5,602 bases of DNA from NCBI GenBank assembly GCA_937871735.1, contig CALMOI010000350.1, forward strand, positions 1-5,602, read 5' to 3'. Below, one piece after another: positions 1-5,368 of this stretch. The DNA is from an uncultured Comamonadaceae bacterium (GTDB taxonomy: Bacteria > Pseudomonadota > Gammaproteobacteria > Burkholderiales > Burkholderiaceae_C). Positions within the stretch are counted from its first letter, which is position 1, and each line of letters opens with the position of its first letter. Both the position numbers and the translations under genes were made by a program. Below the pieces are notes generated by a model. The model had not been told where the DNA came from and did no database searches. It was given only the letters and a program-made list of their open reading frames with translations.

Positions 1-2
1 CC

Positions 3-473
3 ACCGGCAACAAGGACGTGATCCGCCACGAGCACATGCTGGCCATGAAAGACCAAGCCATCGTCTGCAACATCGGCCACTTTGACAACGAAATTCAAGT
101 TGCCACGCTGGAGCAGTACGAGTGGGAAGAAATCAAGCCGCAAGTTGACCACGTGATTTTCCCGGACGGCAAACGCATCATCTTGCTGGCCAAGGGCCGT
201 TTGGTGAACTTGGGCTGCGGCACCGGCCACCCGAGCTTCGTGATGTCGTCGAGCTTTGCCAACCAAACCATCGCGCAAATCGAGCTGTTCACCCGCAGCG
301 AGCACTATGCGTCCGGCCAGGTTTATGTGTTGCCCAAGCACCTTGACGAAAAGGTGGCGCGCCTGCATCTGAAGAAAGTCGGCGCGATGCTGACCGAGCT
401 GACCGACGAGCAAGCCGCTTACATCGGCGTGTCCAAGCAAGGCCCGTACAAGCCGGACACTTACCGCTACTAA
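3..473 (+). CDS. ahcY: Adenosylhomocysteinase (S-adenosyl-L-homocysteine hydrolase), C-terminal part, 5' end outside window
   Basis: Cytosolic NAD-dependent enzyme that reversibly splits S-adenosylhomocysteine into adenosine and homocysteine, removing the inhibitory product of SAM-dependent methylation. The open frame runs from the window edge (first full codon at 3), so the start lies upstream; the 156 visible residues are about the last third of the protein. Seen directly: the family block CNIGHFDNEI (fragment residues 22-31) from the NAD-binding domain, then GRLVNLGCGTGHPSFVMS, then the C-terminal tail ending KPDTYRY. In known structures the Lys and Tyr of that tail reach into the NAD site of the neighbouring subunit. 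No frameshift is visible and the tail is complete, so the gene looks functional. The codon shown as methionine at position 18 in a naive translation is an internal GTG valine. The SAH riboswitch that often precedes ahcY in beta-proteobacteria would lie outside the window. Confidence 0.97.
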   Translation, partial: TGNKDVIRHEHMLAMKDQAIVCNIGHFDNEIQVATLEQYEWEEIKPQVDHVIFPDGKRIILLAKGRLVNLGCGTGHPSFVMSSSFANQTIAQIELFTRSEHYASGQVYVLPKHLDEKVARLHLKKVGAMLTELTDEQAAYIGVSKQGPYKPDTYRY

Positions 474-476
474 GCT

Positions 477-522
477 GCACGCCGTTTGCGTTGCCAGCGT
501 GCCTTACTGTTGTTTATTTTTT
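477..522 (+). terminator. Possible weak intrinsic terminator after ahcY
   Basis: Four bases after the ahcY stop, GCACGC (477-482) can pair with GCGTGC (497-502) around a 14-nt loop. A T-rich stretch (503-522, ending TTTATTTTTT) follows. The stem is only 6 bp, the loop is long and the T run is interrupted, so termination would be partial at best and could act as attenuation between ahcY and tlyA. The same bases also offer a promoter reading, listed separately. Confidence 0.25.
491..520 (+). promoter_or_regulatory. Candidate sigma-70 promoter for tlyA-metF-rlpA
   Basis: TTGCCA (491-496, 5/6 to the -35 consensus) and TATTTT (515-520, 4/6 to the -10 consensus) are 18 bp apart, in the only sizeable gap between ahcY and tlyA. 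Transcription would start near 527, giving a short leader of about 22 nt. Such matches occur by chance in T-rich spacers, so this is tentative. It would let the three downstream genes be expressed separately from ahcY. Confidence 0.27.
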
Positions 523-548
523 GCCACTGACTGAGATCTCTAGCCCTT

Positions 549-1472
549 ATGCGTATCGACCAACTGTTGTGTGAACGGGGCTGGGCCTCATCGCGCTCGC
601 AAGCCCAGCGACTGATTGCCGCTGGCGTGCAATGGCGGCTGGATGCCAACTTGCCGTGGAAGCGTGTGGCGAAAAATGGCGACGATGTGCCGCTGGCGGC
701 GGAAATTGAGTTGCTGGACGTGGCTGAGTCGCGCTACGTCTCGCGCGGCGGCCTGAAGCTGGAAGGCGCGCTGCGCCTCACCGGCTTGAGCGCCACCGGG
801 CTGCATTGCTTGGACGTGGGCCAGTCGACCGGTGGCTTCACCGATTGCCTGCTGCAACACGGCGCAGCGCACGTGGTGGGCGTGGACGTGGGCTACGGCC
901 AAGTGCATCAGCGCATCCGCGAAGACGAGCGCGTGACTTGCATTGAGCGCGTCAACGCCCGCGAAATGGTGGCCGCCGACCTGATCCCGTCTGACGGCGA
1001 GGACGAAGACGGCGACGACTACGACCGCAGTTTCGACGACGACGACATGGATGACATGGACGACGACTTCGATGCCAGCGACGCGCCCACCGCCGCCAAT
1101 TCAGCCGATGACGACGCTGAAGACGAGCCCGCCGAAAGCGAAGCCGCCGCGCAGTTTGACTTGGTGACGGGCGATTTGTCTTTCATCTCGCTCACTTTGG
1201 TGCTGCCTGCGCTGGTGCCGATGCTCAAGCCCGAGGGCGACTTGCTGATGCTGGTCAAGCCCCAGTTTGAGCTGCAACCGGCCCAAATCGGCAAGCACGG
1301 ACTGGTGAAAGACCCGGCTTCTTACCCGGTGGTGGAGCAGCGTTTGCGCGACTGTTGCGCCTCGCTGGGCTTGGTGGTGCTGGCTTGGTTTGACAGCCCG
1401 ATCACCGGCGGCGACGGCAACCGCGAATTTTTTATCCATGCCCGCCATGCCAGCGGCGCGGCAACGATCTAG
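549..1472 (+). CDS. tlyA: TlyA-family rRNA (cytidine-2'-O)-methyltransferase with an acidic insertion
   Basis: Predicted SAM-dependent 2'-O-methyltransferase acting on rRNA cytidines (the family modifies 23S C1920 and, in some members, 16S C1409). The 'hemolysin' name is historical. Domains: S4 RNA-binding domain at about residues 1-60 (RIDQLLCERG, SRSQAQRLI), then an FtsJ-like Rossmann domain. The SAM motif LDVGQSTGGFTD is at 88-99. The catalytic tetrad known from Mycobacterium TlyA appears conserved as K70, D209 (GDLSFISL), K237 (LVKPQFE) and E293 (GNREFF). The chain has 307 residues where the family usually has about 250-270; the excess is a low-complexity acidic stretch at 148-201, between the NARE block and the strand carrying D209. 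There is almost no N-terminal extension before the S4 domain, as in short (type I-like) TlyA. ATG 549 is chosen because the S4 domain begins at once and an in-frame stop lies at 528-530. No good Shine-Dalgarno is visible. First gene of a probable tlyA-metF-rlpA unit. Confidence 0.92.
   Translation: MRIDQLLCERGWASSRSQAQRLIAAGVQWRLDANLPWKRVAKNGDDVPLAAEIELLDVAESRYVSRGGLKLEGALRLTGLSATGLHCLDVGQSTGGFTDCLLQHGAAHVVGVDVGYGQVHQRIREDERVTCIERVNAREMVAADLIPSDGEDEDGDDYDRSFDDDDMDDMDDDFDASDAPTAANSADDDAEDEPAESEAAAQFDLVTGDLSFISLTLVLPALVPMLKPEGDLLMLVKPQFELQPAQIGKHGLVKDPASYPVVEQRLRDCCASLGLVVLAWFDSPITGGDGNREFFIHARHASGAATI
990..1151 (+). repeat. Asp/Glu-rich low-complexity insertion in tlyA with GAC/GAT codon repeats
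   Basis: Encodes TlyA residues 148-201. Between residues 149 and 198, 27 of 50 residues are Asp or Glu and only one (R160) is basic. At the DNA level the core (1035-1067) is a run of GAC/GAT codons broken by two ATG codons, with a tandem 9-bp unit ATGGAYGAC at 1047-1055 and 1056-1064. That pattern suggests growth by replication slippage (inference). Reading frame is kept across it and the flanking catalytic motifs are intact. Confidence 0.85.
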
Positions 1473-1475
1473 GAG
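1471..1475 (+). promoter_or_regulatory. Ribosome binding site of metF
   Basis: AGGAG lies 8 bases before the metF ATG and shares its first two bases with the tlyA TAG stop (1470-1472). A ribosome finishing tlyA therefore ends directly on the metF entry site, which supports coupling and fixes the metF start. Confidence 0.85.
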
Positions 1476-1483
1476 TCAAGAAC

Positions 1484-2314
1484 ATGGGGCTACCCCTGAG
1501 TTTTGAATTTTTCCCGCCCAAAACGCCCGAAGGGGCGGAGAAACTGCGCGGCGTGCGCCAGCAGTTGTATGCGCTCAAGCCCGAATTTTGCTCGGTGACT
1601 TACGGCGCAGGCGGTTCAACCCAAGCGGGCACGTTCAGTGCCGTGGGCGAAATTTTGGCGGAAGGCGTGGCGGCGGCTTCGCACTTTTCTTGTGTGGGCG
1701 CGACCCGCGCTTCGGTGCTGGAGCAACTGCACACCTTGAAGGCCATGGGCGTGCGCCGACTGGTGGCCTTGCGCGGCGATTTGCCCAGCGGCTACGGCGC
1801 AGGCGGCGAATTTGCCTACGCCAGCGACTTGGTGGCCTTCATCCGCGCTGAAACGGGCGATGACTTCCGCATCGAAGTCGCGGCTTACCCCGAGATTCAT
1901 CCGCAAGCCAAATCGTCGGAATCTGACTTGCGCGCCTTCGTAGCCAAAGTGCAAGCGGGCGCTGATTCGGCGATCACGCAGTATTTCTACAACGCCGACG
2001 CCTATTTCTACTTTGTGGACGAGGTGCAGCGCTTGGGCGTGACCGTGCCCGTGGTGCCGGGCATCATGCCCATCACCAGCTCCACGCAGTTGCTGCGCTT
2101 CTCGGACGCTTGCGGGGCTGAGATTCCGCGCTGGATTCGGCTGCGCCTGCAAGGCTTTGGTGATGACACGGCTTCGATCAAATCGTTTGGCCTGGATGTG
2201 GTCACCGACTTGTGCGAGCGCCTGCGCAGCGCGGGGGTGCCGGGTCTGCACTTCTACACCATGAACCAAAGCGCGGCCACGACCGAGATCGTGCGGCGTT
2301 TGCAAGCATCATGA
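1484..2314 (+). CDS. metF: 5,10-methylenetetrahydrofolate reductase
   Basis: Cytosolic FAD enzyme that reduces 5,10-methylene-THF to 5-methyl-THF, the methyl donor for making methionine from homocysteine. The 276 residues form a single TIM-barrel domain of bacterial MetF size (E. coli 296), without the C-terminal regulatory domain of eukaryotic enzymes. Visible motifs: FEFFPPKTPEG at 7-17, with E8 matching the catalytic Glu28 of E. coli MetF; SVTYGAGGST at 37-46; ALRGDLPSGYGAGGEF at 95-110, with D99 matching E. coli Asp120, which contacts the flavin; ITQYFYN at 164-170, with Q166 matching Gln183; PGIMPI at 192-197; and HFYTMNQS near the C terminus (256-263). The ATG has a clear ribosome binding site 11 bp after tlyA. 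The stop overlaps the start of the rlpA-like gene. Its role fits with ahcY upstream and metY downstream in homocysteine-methionine turnover. Confidence 0.97.
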   Translation: MGLPLSFEFFPPKTPEGAEKLRGVRQQLYALKPEFCSVTYGAGGSTQAGTFSAVGEILAEGVAAASHFSCVGATRASVLEQLHTLKAMGVRRLVALRGDLPSGYGAGGEFAYASDLVAFIRAETGDDFRIEVAAYPEIHPQAKSSESDLRAFVAKVQAGADSAITQYFYNADAYFYFVDEVQRLGVTVPVVPGIMPITSSTQLLRFSDACGAEIPRWIRLRLQGFGDDTASIKSFGLDVVTDLCERLRSAGVPGLHFYTMNQSAATTEIVRRLQAS

Positions 2315-2964
2315 GCCAGTGGCCGCATCGCCGGATGGTGGGCGGGCTGATGCTCTGCCTGCAATTGGCGATGCCGGTGTGGGCGCAGTCGCGCAATGCG
2401 GCAGCGCCTTCGGAGGCGGCGTCCGGGCCGCTGTACCAGCGTTTGGCCGACAGTTTGGTGCTGGCCATGCTGGGGGTGTGGTCGCATTTCCGTGCTGCAC
2501 CTGCTTCAGAAACAACGGCTGCGGCCCAGCCGGAGTTCGCCATGCCCGCGCCCGTCAAAACCGAGCCGGTGCGCAAGCAAGCCACCAAACCCGTGCAAGC
2601 GCCAGCCGAAAGCTTGGTTGACAGCCCCGAGGTGGACGACAGCGCCTTGGAAGTCGCGGACTCCAGCAGCATGGTGGTGGAAATTGGACGCGGCTTGGCG
2701 ACGTGGTACGGCCTGGGCTTGCAAGGTCGCCCGACCGCCAGCGGTGAGCGCTTGGACATGAACGCCCTCACAGCGGCGCACCGCACGCTGCCCTTTGGCA
2801 CCCGCGTGAAGGTGCGCAACATGGTCAACGGACGCGAAGTGGTGGTGCGCATCAACGACCGGGGGCCGCACACCAAGGGCCGCATCATCGGCCTGAGCCG
2901 CAAAGCCGCCGAGACTTTGGATGTGCTGGATGGCGACCACATGGTGCAGTTGCTGCGCCAGTGA
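2311..2964 (+). CDS. rlpA: RlpA-like septal ring / peptidoglycan lytic transglycosylase family protein, exported, no SPOR domain
   Basis: Predicted periplasmic protein with a C-terminal double-psi beta-barrel domain (about residues 126-217). In Pseudomonas RlpA this fold cleaves peptidoglycan strands lacking stem peptides. The residues needed there appear as H157 (AAHRTLPFGT) and D183 (VRINDRGPH); GLATWYG (128-134) opens the domain. The N terminus looks like a type I signal peptide: basic PHRR, hydrophobic core to residue 22, and likely cleavage after VWA (A25). C16 lies inside the core without a lipobox, so a lipoprotein is unlikely, unlike E. coli RlpA. A Pro/Ala/Lys-rich linker spans about 62-105. 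At 217 residues it lacks the SPOR domain that targets E. coli RlpA to the septum, so septal function is uncertain. ATG 2311 is chosen because it gives the signal peptide and overlaps the metF stop (ATGA, 2311-2314); an in-frame GTG at 2212 would place 33 unlikely residues in front. No Shine-Dalgarno is evident, suggesting translational coupling to metF. Confidence 0.88.
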   Translation: MSQWPHRRMVGGLMLCLQLAMPVWAQSRNAAAPSEAASGPLYQRLADSLVLAMLGVWSHFRAAPASETTAAAQPEFAMPAPVKTEPVRKQATKPVQAPAESLVDSPEVDDSALEVADSSSMVVEIGRGLATWYGLGLQGRPTASGERLDMNALTAAHRTLPFGTRVKVRNMVNGREVVVRINDRGPHTKGRIIGLSRKAAETLDVLDGDHMVQLLRQ

Positions 2965-3002
2965 ACGCGGTTGGTGCGCCTGCGCGAGGGTGACAGCGGG
3001 TC

Positions 3003-3031
3003 TTGGGGTGATGATGAGGTTACGCCACAAT
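3003..3031 (+). promoter_or_regulatory. Candidate promoter for metY
   Basis: TTGGGG (3003-3008, 3/6) and CACAAT (3026-3031, 4/6) are separated by 17 bp, in the 100-bp gap between rlpA and metY. The start point would be near 3038, leaving a leader of about 26 nt. The match is weak. The rest of the gap (2965-3064) shows no convincing terminator or riboswitch, so read-through from rlpA remains possible. Confidence 0.3.
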
Positions 3032-3053
3032 CTGCGAGTCCATTGTTGACTTG

Positions 3054-3058
3054 AGGAG
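3054..3058 (+). promoter_or_regulatory. Ribosome binding site of metY
   Basis: AGGAG six bases before ATG 3065, the strongest initiation signal in the window together with that of metF. It decides the metY start. Confidence 0.85.
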
Positions 3059-3064
3059 ACACCC

Positions 3065-4342
3065 ATGAAAATCGAAACCCTGGCCGTCCACGGCGGCTAC
3101 ACGCCCGATCCCACCACCAAGGCCGTCGCCGTCCCCATCTACCAGACGGTGGCTTACGCCTTTGACAACACCCAGCACGGCGCAGACTTGTTCGACCTGA
3201 AGGTCGCGGGCAACATCTACAGCCGCATCATGAACCCGACCAATGCGGTGCTGGAAGCGCGCATTGCGGCGATGGAGGGCGGCATAGGTGCGCTGGCCGT
3301 GGCCTCGGGCATGGCGGCGATTGCTTACGCCATCCAGACCATTGCCGAAACCGGCGACAACATCATCTCGGCCAGCACGCTCTACGGCGGCACCTATAAC
3401 CTGTTTGCCCACACCTTCCCGCAGATGGGCATCGAGGTGCGTTTTGCCGATCCGCGCGACCCCATCAGTTTTGCCGCGCTGATCGACGACAAAACCAAAG
3501 CCGTCTACTGCGAATCCGTGGGCAACCCGCTGGGCAACGTCACCGACATCGCCGCTCTGGCCGCCATCGCTCACGCAGCCGGTGTGCCGCTGATCGTGGA
3601 CAACACCGTGTGCAGCCCCTACCTGTGCCGCCCGTTTGAGCATGGGGCCGACATCGTGGTGCATTCGCTGACCAAGTACCTGGGCGGCCACGGCACCAGC
3701 ATCGGCGGCGCGATTGTCGATAGCGGCAAATTCCCTTGGGCTGAACACAAAGCGCGCTTCAAGCGCCTGAACGAGCCGGACGTGAGCTACCACGGCGTGG
3801 TCTACACCGAAGCGCTGGGCGCTGCCGCCTACATCGCCCGCGCCCGCGTGGTGCCGCTGCGCAACATGGGCGCGGCTCTGTCGCCGATGAACGCCTTCCA
3901 GATCCTGCAAGGCATTGAGACCTTGGCGCTGCGCATGGATCGCATCTGCGAGAACGCCGTCAAGGTGGCCCAGCACCTGAAGAACCATCCCAAGGTGGCC
4001 TGGGTCAACTACGCCGGTCTGGCCGACCACGCCGACCACGCGCTGGTGCAGCAGCAAATGGGCGGACGCGCCTCGGGCATCATCAGCTTTGGCCTGAAGT
4101 CAGATGACGGGTTGGCCGCAGGCGCACGCTTCCAAGACGCGCTGCAACTGTTCACCCGCTTGGTCAACATTGGCGATGCCAAGTCGCTGGCTTGCCACCC
4201 GGCCTCGACCACCCACCGCCAGCTCAACGCCGCAGAGCTGGCCCGTGCGGGCGTGAGTCTGGACATGGTGCGCCTGTCGATAGGCATTGAGCACATCGAC
4301 GACCTGCTGGCCGATTTGGAACAGGCGCTGGCTGCGGTTTGA
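3065..4342 (+). CDS. metY: O-acetylhomoserine sulfhydrylase (O-acetylhomoserine aminocarboxypropyltransferase), PLP-dependent
   Basis: Cytosolic Cys/Met-metabolism PLP enzyme, predicted to join O-acetyl-L-homoserine and sulfide to give homocysteine and acetate (direct sulfhydrylation). Its 425 residues match the MetY subgroup, which is longer than the roughly 380-400 of MetB/MetC. Visible features: ETLAVHGGYTPDPTTKA at 4-20; NIYSRIMNPTN at 50-60, where Y52 and R54 should bind the PLP phosphate of the partner subunit; ASGMAAI at 80-86; Y107 (STLYGGTYN), which stacks on the PLP ring; D179 (VDNTVCSP), which pairs with the pyridine nitrogen; and K204 in VHSLTKYLGGHG, the Schiff-base lysine. R403 (MVRLSIGIEH) probably binds the substrate carboxylate. 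All expected residues are present. MetZ (O-succinylhomoserine sulfhydrylase) is the main alternative; the length and the GHGTSIGGAIVDSG block favour MetY. It faces rlmJ with only 3 bp between the stops. Confidence 0.95.
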   Translation: MKIETLAVHGGYTPDPTTKAVAVPIYQTVAYAFDNTQHGADLFDLKVAGNIYSRIMNPTNAVLEARIAAMEGGIGALAVASGMAAIAYAIQTIAETGDNIISASTLYGGTYNLFAHTFPQMGIEVRFADPRDPISFAALIDDKTKAVYCESVGNPLGNVTDIAALAAIAHAAGVPLIVDNTVCSPYLCRPFEHGADIVVHSLTKYLGGHGTSIGGAIVDSGKFPWAEHKARFKRLNEPDVSYHGVVYTEALGAAAYIARARVVPLRNMGAALSPMNAFQILQGIETLALRMDRICENAVKVAQHLKNHPKVAWVNYAGLADHADHALVQQQMGGRASGIISFGLKSDDGLAAGARFQDALQLFTRLVNIGDAKSLACHPASTTHRQLNAAELARAGVSLDMVRLSIGIEHIDDLLADLEQALAAV

Positions 4343-4345
4343 CGA

Positions 4346-5290
4346 TCAGCCGCCCGCGTCCACGGTGAAGCCCTTGCCCGCGCCGCGTCCCAGTGCAGCC
4401 AGCACTTGGGGCAGCGCGGCTTGCAACGCGGCCTTCAGCGTGTGCGGCGGGTTGATGACGAACATGCCGCTGGCGCGCAAGCCGGGGCGGCGGCGCTCGG
4501 CGGGTTCGACCATGCCGTGGGGCGAGACTTGCACAGCGGTTGGTGCCGCATCTTCTGAGCCGATGGCCAGCGTGGCGTGCAGCCACGGGCGCTTGGCTTG
4601 GTTGGCCAAGGTTTTGAGGCGGCGCGGCAGTTCGTGCGCTTCTGGGCGCGGAATCACCGGGTACCACACCAAGTAGGTGCCGGTGGCAAAGCGCTTCAGG
4701 CAGTCTTGGATGCAGGCGCTGACTTTGAGGTAGTCACTCTTGATTTCGTAGCTGGGATCAATCAGCACCATCGCGCGGCGGTTGGGCGGCGGCAGGAAAG
4801 ATTTGAGTCCTTCAAAACCGTCTTGGCGGGCCACGGCAATTTGCCGCCCGGCTTCGAGCTGCGCCACGTTGCCGGCCAGCACTTTGCTGTCGGTGGGGTG
4901 CAGTTCAAACAGCTTGAGCTTGTCGCGGGCCTCGGCGCGCATCAGGCTGTGCGTGACAAACGGCGAGCCAGGGTAGACGCGCAGTCGCCCGTCTGGGTTG
5001 AAGCTGGCGATCAAGTCCAAATAGTCTTGCAGGGCTGGAGCCACATCGGGCAGCGCGGTGGCAGCGGCGGGGCGCAAGCTGCTCATCAATTTGAAGATGC
5101 CCTCGCGCGCTTCGCCGCCGGTTTCGGCGTAGTCGCCGTCGAGGCGGTACAAACCTGCGCCTGCGTGGGTGTCGATCAAGGTCAGCCCCGCGTCTTTTTG
5201 CGTCAGGTGCTTGAGGGTGGCAATCAACGTGGTGTGCTTGAGCACATCGGCGTGGTTGCCGGCATGGAAGGCGTGGCGGTAACTGAACAT
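4346..5290 (-). CDS. rlmJ: 23S rRNA (adenine2030-N6)-methyltransferase
   Basis: SAM-dependent enzyme that methylates N6 of A2030 in 23S rRNA. The N terminus MFSYRHAFHAGNHADVLKH is diagnostic: Y4 and K18 match residues important in E. coli RlmJ. LIDTHAGAGLY (38-48) is the SAM-binding motif, YPGSP (106-110) is conserved, and LIDPSYE (176-182) is the N6-adenine catalytic motif. The motif reads DPSY rather than the DPPY of E. coli RlmJ; a small residue there is tolerated in this class. SGMFVINPPHTL (274-285) closes the fold. The length of 314 exceeds the 280 of E. coli, mostly through extra residues at about 243-268, just before SGMFVINPP. ATG 5290-5288 is the family start; an ATG 8 bp upstream is out of frame. 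No good Shine-Dalgarno is visible. The gene is divergent from rplM and convergent with metY, so it is probably monocistronic. Confidence 0.95.
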   Translation of the reverse strand: MFSYRHAFHAGNHADVLKHTTLIATLKHLTQKDAGLTLIDTHAGAGLYRLDGDYAETGGEAREGIFKLMSSLRPAAATALPDVAPALQDYLDLIASFNPDGRLRVYPGSPFVTHSLMRAEARDKLKLFELHPTDSKVLAGNVAQLEAGRQIAVARQDGFEGLKSFLPPPNRRAMVLIDPSYEIKSDYLKVSACIQDCLKRFATGTYLVWYPVIPRPEAHELPRRLKTLANQAKRPWLHATLAIGSEDAAPTAVQVSPHGMVEPAERRRPGLRASGMFVINPPHTLKAALQAALPQVLAALGRGAGKGFTVDAGG

Positions 5291-5332
5291 GCGGGCATGG
5301 TAACGCCTAGGTGGCTAAAACGCACGCCAACC

Positions 5333-5362
5333 TTGCCCTAAGTGCTTGATTATTCGTATAAT
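5333..5362 (+). promoter_or_regulatory. Sigma-70 promoter of rplM
   Basis: TTGCCC (5333-5338, 4/6) and a perfect TATAAT (5357-5362) are separated by 18 bp. They lie between the divergent rlmJ and rplM starts, in a locally AT-rich patch. Transcription would begin near 5369, giving a 5' leader of about 140 nt before the rplM ATG. The strong -10 fits a highly expressed ribosomal protein operon. Confidence 0.85.
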
Positions 5363-5363
5363 A
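5358..5363 (-). promoter_or_regulatory. Possible -10 element for rlmJ on the opposite strand
   Basis: Because TATAATA (5357-5363) is nearly self-complementary, the minus strand reads TATTAT here, 5/6 to the -10 consensus and facing rlmJ. A start near 5350 would leave a leader of about 60 nt. I see no recognisable -35 at the right distance (minus-strand CACAAA at 17-bp spacing), so the call is weak. No better rlmJ promoter was found in 5291-5400. Confidence 0.3.
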
Positions 5364-5368
5364 GAAGG

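Noticed and set aside
549..1472. TlyA as a hemolysin or toxin
   Set aside because: The S4 plus FtsJ-like architecture with the K-D-K-E tetrad indicates an rRNA methyltransferase; the hemolysin label is historical.
1616..2305. 229-residue open frame on the minus strand over metF
   Set aside because: Shadow of metF, Arg/His/Gln/Ala-rich and without domain resemblance.
2212..2310. Upstream GTG start for the rlpA-like gene adding 33 residues
   Set aside because: The extension is charged, lies wholly within metF in another frame, and would bury the signal peptide.
2202..3062. 286-residue open frame on the minus strand over rlpA
   Set aside because: Rich in Ser, Arg, Thr and Pro, no motif, and it overlaps an rlpA-like gene with signal peptide and conserved H157/D183.
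2965..3064. SAM or SAH riboswitch ahead of metY
   Set aside because: The spacer is only 100 bp and I could not find the helices of known SAM or SAH riboswitch classes; only a weak promoter-like match is present.
3020..4057. 345-residue open frame on the minus strand, antisense to metY
   Set aside because: Composition is rich in His, Gly, Val, Arg and Gln with no recognisable motif, typical of the antisense of a GC-rich gene; metY on the other strand has every catalytic residue.
4577..5341. 254-residue open frame on the plus strand over rlmJ and the rlmJ-rplM gap
   Set aside because: Antisense shadow of rlmJ; it runs through the rplM promoter -35 region, has no ribosome binding site and no motif.
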